64,000 bases of DNA, from positions 1 through 64,000 of the forward strand of contig NZ_BARG01000002.1 of NCBI RefSeq assembly GCF_000376565.1, read 5' to 3'. Position numbers and translations under genes: made by a program. Within the stretch, counting starts at the first letter, position 1. Each line of letters begins with the position of its first letter. This document shows positions 61,030 through 64,000 of this stretch, piece after piece. The stretch comes from Streptomyces hokutonensis. GTDB lineage: Bacteria; Actinomycetota; Actinomycetes; Streptomycetales; Streptomycetaceae. The notes below the pieces were generated by a model. That model searched no databases. It was not told where the DNA came from and worked only from the letters and a program-made list of their open reading frames with translations.

Positions 61030-61923
61030 ATGGCCCAAGTACTGGACAAACCGGTGGAGTTGCGGGCGCCGGTGACCCCCGCCGAGCGCACCGCCCGCCG
61101 CAAGGCGCTCATGGAGTGGATCGCGGTCCACTCGCTCGGTGTCGCCGCCGCGCTCTTCTTCACGCTCCCGTTCGTGTTCGTGTTCCTGACCTCGCTGATG
61201 AGCGACAGCCAGGCCCTGAGCCGGGATCTGATCCCGCACACCTGGGAGTGGGGCAACTACCGCAAGGTCTTCGACACCCCGGGCTTCCTCACCTGGTGGA
61301 AGAACACGCTGATCTACGCCGGTCTCGGCACCGTCCTGACCGTCGTGTCGTCGATCCCGGTGGCGTACGCGCTCGCCAAGTTCCGCTTCCGGGGCCGGAA
61401 TCTGTCGCTGATGCTGGTCATCTCGATGATGATGCTGCCGCCGCAGGTCGTGATCATCCCGATGTACCTGTTCTGGGCCAAGCAGTTGGACCTGTCGGGC
61501 ACGCTGTGGCCGCTGATCATCCCGATGGCGTTCGGGGACGCGTTCTCGATCTTCCTTCTCCGCCAGTTCCTGATGACCATCCCGAACGAGTACCTGGACG
61601 CGGCGAAGGTCGACGGCTGCGGTGAGTTCAAGACGCTCGTGCGGGTCGTGCTGCCGATGGCCAAGCCGGGTATCGCGGCCGTCGCGCTCTTCCAGTTCTT
61701 CTACGCCTGGAACGACTACTTCGGACCGCAGATCTACGCGTCCGAGAACCCCGGTGCCTGGACGCTGAGTTACGGCCTGGAGTCGTTCAAGGGCGCGCAC
61801 CACACCGACTGGAATCTCACCATGGCCGCGACCGTGCTGGTCATGGCCCCCGTGATCCTCGTGTTCTTCTTCGCGCAGAAGGCGTTCGTCGAGGGTGTCA
61901 CGCTCACCGGAGTGAAGGGTTAA
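61030..61923 (+). CDS. csnG: Sugar ABC transporter permease
   Basis: 297-residue permease of the MalG type. Six helices and the EAA loop NEYLDAAKVDGCGEFKTLVRVVLPMAKPGIAAV (about 180-210) are visible. It starts 2 nt after csnF with AGGTGA upstream. Pairs with csnF for oligosaccharide uptake. Confidence 0.92.
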   Translation: MAQVLDKPVELRAPVTPAERTARRKALMEWIAVHSLGVAAALFFTLPFVFVFLTSLMSDSQALSRDLIPHTWEWGNYRKVFDTPGFLTWWKNTLIYAGLGTVLTVVSSIPVAYALAKFRFRGRNLSLMLVISMMMLPPQVVIIPMYLFWAKQLDLSGTLWPLIIPMAFGDAFSIFLLRQFLMTIPNEYLDAAKVDGCGEFKTLVRVVLPMAKPGIAAVALFQFFYAWNDYFGPQIYASENPGAWTLSYGLESFKGAHHTDWNLTMAATVLVMAPVILVFFFAQKAFVEGVTLTGVKG

Positions 61924-61929
61924 CCACGT

Positions 61930-63195
61930 ATGAAACTCACCGTGGTCGGCGGAGGCTCGACCTACACACCCGAACTCATCGACGGTTTCGCCCGGTTGAG
62001 GGACACCCTGCCCGTCGAGGAACTGGTCCTCGTCGACCCGGCGCCCGAACGCCTGGAGCTGGTGGGCGGGTTGGCCCGCCGGATCTTCGCCAAGCAGGGG
62101 CATCCGGGGAAGATCGTGACGACGTCCGACCTGGACGCCGGTGTCGAGGGCGCCGACGCGGTGCTGCTCCAGCTCCGCGTCGGCGGCCAGGCGGCCCGCG
62201 AGCAGGACGAGACCTGGCCGCTGGAGTGCGGCTGCGTCGGCCAGGAGACGACCGGCGCGGGCGGCCTCGCCAAGGCGCTGCGGACCGTACCGGTGGTGCT
62301 CGACATCGCGGAACGGGTCCGCCGTACGAACCCGGACGCCTGGATCATCGACTTCACCAACCCGGTGGGGATCGTGACCCGCGCCCTGCTCCAGGCCGGC
62401 CACAAGGCGGTCGGGCTGTGCAACGTGGCGATCGGCTTCCAGCGGAAGTTCGCCGGACTCCTCGGCGTCTCCCCCAGTGATGTGCACCTCGACCATGTGG
62501 GCCTCAACCACCTCACCTGGGAGACCGGTGTGCGGCTCGGCGGTCCCGAGGGCGAGAACGTCCTGCCCAAGCTGCTCGGCGAGTTCGGCGACGACATCGC
62601 CGCCGACCTGAGCCTGCCCCGGGTGCTGCTCGACCGGCTCGGCGTCGTCCCGTCGTACTACCTGCGGTACTTCTACGCGCACGACGAGGTCGTGCGGGAA
62701 CTCCGTACGAAGCCGTCGCGGGCCTCCCAAGTGGCCGAGATGGAACGTGAGTTGCTGAAGATGTACGCCGATCCCGCGCTCGACGAGAAGCCCGCGCTGC
62801 TCGCCAAGCGCGGCGGGGCCTACTACTCGGAGGCCGCCGTGGATCTGGCCGCCGCGCTGCTCGGCGGGGGCGGGAGTCCCTACCAGGTGGTGAACACGTA
62901 CAACAAGGGCACGCTGCCGTTCCTGCCGGACGACGCCGTCATCGAGGTGCAGGCGGCCGTCGGCGCGAAGGGCCCGACGCCGCTCGAGGTGGCCGAGGTC
63001 GACCCGCTGTACGCGGGGTTGACGGCGAACGTGACCGCGTACGAGGACCTCGCCCTGGAGGCCGCGCTGCGCGGTGGCCGGGACCGGGTGTTCCGGGCGC
63101 TGCTCTCGCATCCCCTGATCGGCCAGTACGAGTACGCCGAAGCCCTGACCGACCAGCTGATCGCGCACAACCGGGAGCACCTCGCGTGGGCCTGA
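61930..63195 (+). CDS. csnH: Family 4 glycoside hydrolase (6-phospho-beta-glucosidase/glucosaminidase type)
   Basis: 421-residue NAD- and Mn-dependent GH4 enzyme. The N-terminal NAD loop reads LTVVGGGSTYTPELIDG. The metal site uses the Cys in LCNVAIGFQRK and the His in HVGLNHLTWE; the IIDFTNPVGIVTRA stretch binds substrate. GH4 uses an oxidation-elimination mechanism and usually acts on 6-phosphosugars, so it probably hydrolyses the imported oligosaccharide after phosphorylation. It begins 6 nt after csnG and its stop overlaps csnK by 10 nt. Confidence 0.93.
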   Translation: MKLTVVGGGSTYTPELIDGFARLRDTLPVEELVLVDPAPERLELVGGLARRIFAKQGHPGKIVTTSDLDAGVEGADAVLLQLRVGGQAAREQDETWPLECGCVGQETTGAGGLAKALRTVPVVLDIAERVRRTNPDAWIIDFTNPVGIVTRALLQAGHKAVGLCNVAIGFQRKFAGLLGVSPSDVHLDHVGLNHLTWETGVRLGGPEGENVLPKLLGEFGDDIAADLSLPRVLLDRLGVVPSYYLRYFYAHDEVVRELRTKPSRASQVAEMERELLKMYADPALDEKPALLAKRGGAYYSEAAVDLAAALLGGGGSPYQVVNTYNKGTLPFLPDDAVIEVQAAVGAKGPTPLEVAEVDPLYAGLTANVTAYEDLALEAALRGGRDRVFRALLSHPLIGQYEYAEALTDQLIAHNREHLAWA

Positions 63196-64000
63196 CCGCA
63201 AGTGTCCTCGCCGTCGACGCGGGCAACAGCAAGACCGACGTCGCGGTCGTGGCGGCCGACGGAGAGATCCTCGCCACGGCCCGCGGCGGCGGGTTCCGGC
63301 CTCCGGTCGTGGGCATCGGGACGGCCGTGGACAACGTCGCCGAGGCCGTCACCCGCGCCTTCGCGGACGCGGGGGTGAGCGCGGTCCAGCACGTGTCGGC
63401 CTGTCTCGCCAACGCCGACTTCCCCGTGGAGGAGGAGCAGTTGGCCGCCGCGCTGCACGCGCGCGGGTGGGGCGCGAGCGTGGAGGTGCGCAACGACACG
63501 TTCGCGGTGCTGCGGGCGGGCATCCCCGAGCCGCGCGGGGTCGCCGTCGTGTGCGGGGCGGGCATCAACTGCGTCGGCATGCGGCCCGACGGCCGTACCG
63601 CCCGCTTCCCGGCGATCGGCCGTATCTCCGGTGACTGGGGCGGCGGTTGGGGCCTGGCGGAGGAGGCCCTGTGGCACGCGGCCCGCGCCGAGGACGGCCG
63701 CGGCGGTCCTACGGCCCTGGCGCGCACCCTCCCGGCGTACTTCGGCCTGGACTCCATGTACGGCCTGATCCAGGCGCTGCATCTCGAACAGGTCACGCAC
63801 GAGCGGCGGCACGAGTTGACACCGGTGCTGTTCGCGACGGCGGCGGACGGCGACCCGGTGGCCCGTTCGATCGTGGACCGGATGGCGGAGGAGGTGGTGG
63901 CGATGGCGACGGTCGCGCTGACCCGCCTGGATCTGCTCGACGAGGAGGCGCCGGTGCTGCTCGGCGGGAGCGTCCTCGCCGCCCGGCATCCCCAACTGGA
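63186..64000 (+). CDS. csnK: BadF/N-acetylglucosamine-kinase-type sugar kinase, truncated by window edge
   Basis: Visible 271 residues of an ASKHA-fold kinase. ASVLAVDAGNSKTDVAVV is the first phosphate loop; VRNDTFAVLRAG and VAVVCGAGINCVG are the second; GRISGDWGGGWGLAEEAL is the sugar-binding segment. The GTG at 63186 overlaps csnH by 10 nt and has GGGAG 7-8 nt upstream. In the known operon this kinase phosphorylates glucosamine or short oligosaccharides on entry. The C-terminus lies outside the window. Confidence 0.9.
   Translation, partial: MGLTASVLAVDAGNSKTDVAVVAADGEILATARGGGFRPPVVGIGTAVDNVAEAVTRAFADAGVSAVQHVSACLANADFPVEEEQLAAALHARGWGASVEVRNDTFAVLRAGIPEPRGVAVVCGAGINCVGMRPDGRTARFPAIGRISGDWGGGWGLAEEALWHAARAEDGRGGPTALARTLPAYFGLDSMYGLIQALHLEQVTHERRHELTPVLFATAADGDPVARSIVDRMAEEVVAMATVALTRLDLLDEEAPVLLGGSVLAARHPQL

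Overview
The window is chromosomal DNA from a Streptomyces or a very close actinomycete. The signs are very high G+C with strong third-position bias, GTG/TTG starts, Tat and lipoprotein signals, actinomycete regulators (ROK, CGNR, PadR, ECF sigma), a nickel-type (Nur) operator in front of sodF, and the chitosan-oligosaccharide csnR-K operon in its known gene order. There are no rRNA or tRNA genes, prophage, transposase genes or CRISPR. Almost everything looks like core or near-core chromosome.

1-16 kb: a truncated Ser/Thr kinase; an LPKTG surface protein; an FAD oxidase; a possible MITE whose arms supply the stop codons of two convergent genes; bioY. Then comes a sulfur-scavenging locus: a ROK regulator flanked by two small cysteine-containing leader ORFs (4336-4419 and 5728-5787), then a sulfonate-type ABC transporter, an FMN-dependent monooxygenase and a TauD-like dioxygenase. 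sodF follows with a perfect Nur box. Next is a carbohydrate island with two FGGY kinases, a 2-hydroxyacid dehydrogenase and a histidine phosphatase.

16-30 kb: a zinc-ribbon protein, a DsbA-like protein, a first aminopeptidase N, a wHTH/nuclease-like protein, a GT4 glycosyltransferase, an aldo/keto reductase under a tandem palindromic operator, a secreted serine hydrolase, a Tat-exported metallophosphoesterase, NUDIX, a PNPOx-like/VOC pair, and a divergent CGNR regulator with an elaborate operator.

30-45 kb: a large secreted subtilase, an ECF sigma/putative anti-sigma pair, asd, a DUF1203 protein ending in a perfect hairpin, a second aminopeptidase N, and a sigma-factor block (atypical SDR, Zn-ribbon ECF sigma, DMT transporter with a long gene overlap) controlled by a divergent MarR gene. 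AraC and a flavin-dependent monooxygenase are divergently paired.

45-64 kb: malQ with a repeat-bearing upstream ORF; a PadR/ABC exporter operon; an HNH protein; an MscS channel; a GNAT fusion with a decayed duplicate of its C-terminal domain beside it; small secreted proteins; and the csnR-csnE-csnF-csnG-csnH-csnK operon behind a perfect CsnR-type palindrome, running off the right end.

The most promising poorly described item is the double cysteine-leader arrangement around the ROK gene in the sulfonate locus. It suggests cysteine-responsive attenuation combined with a ROK-type regulator.
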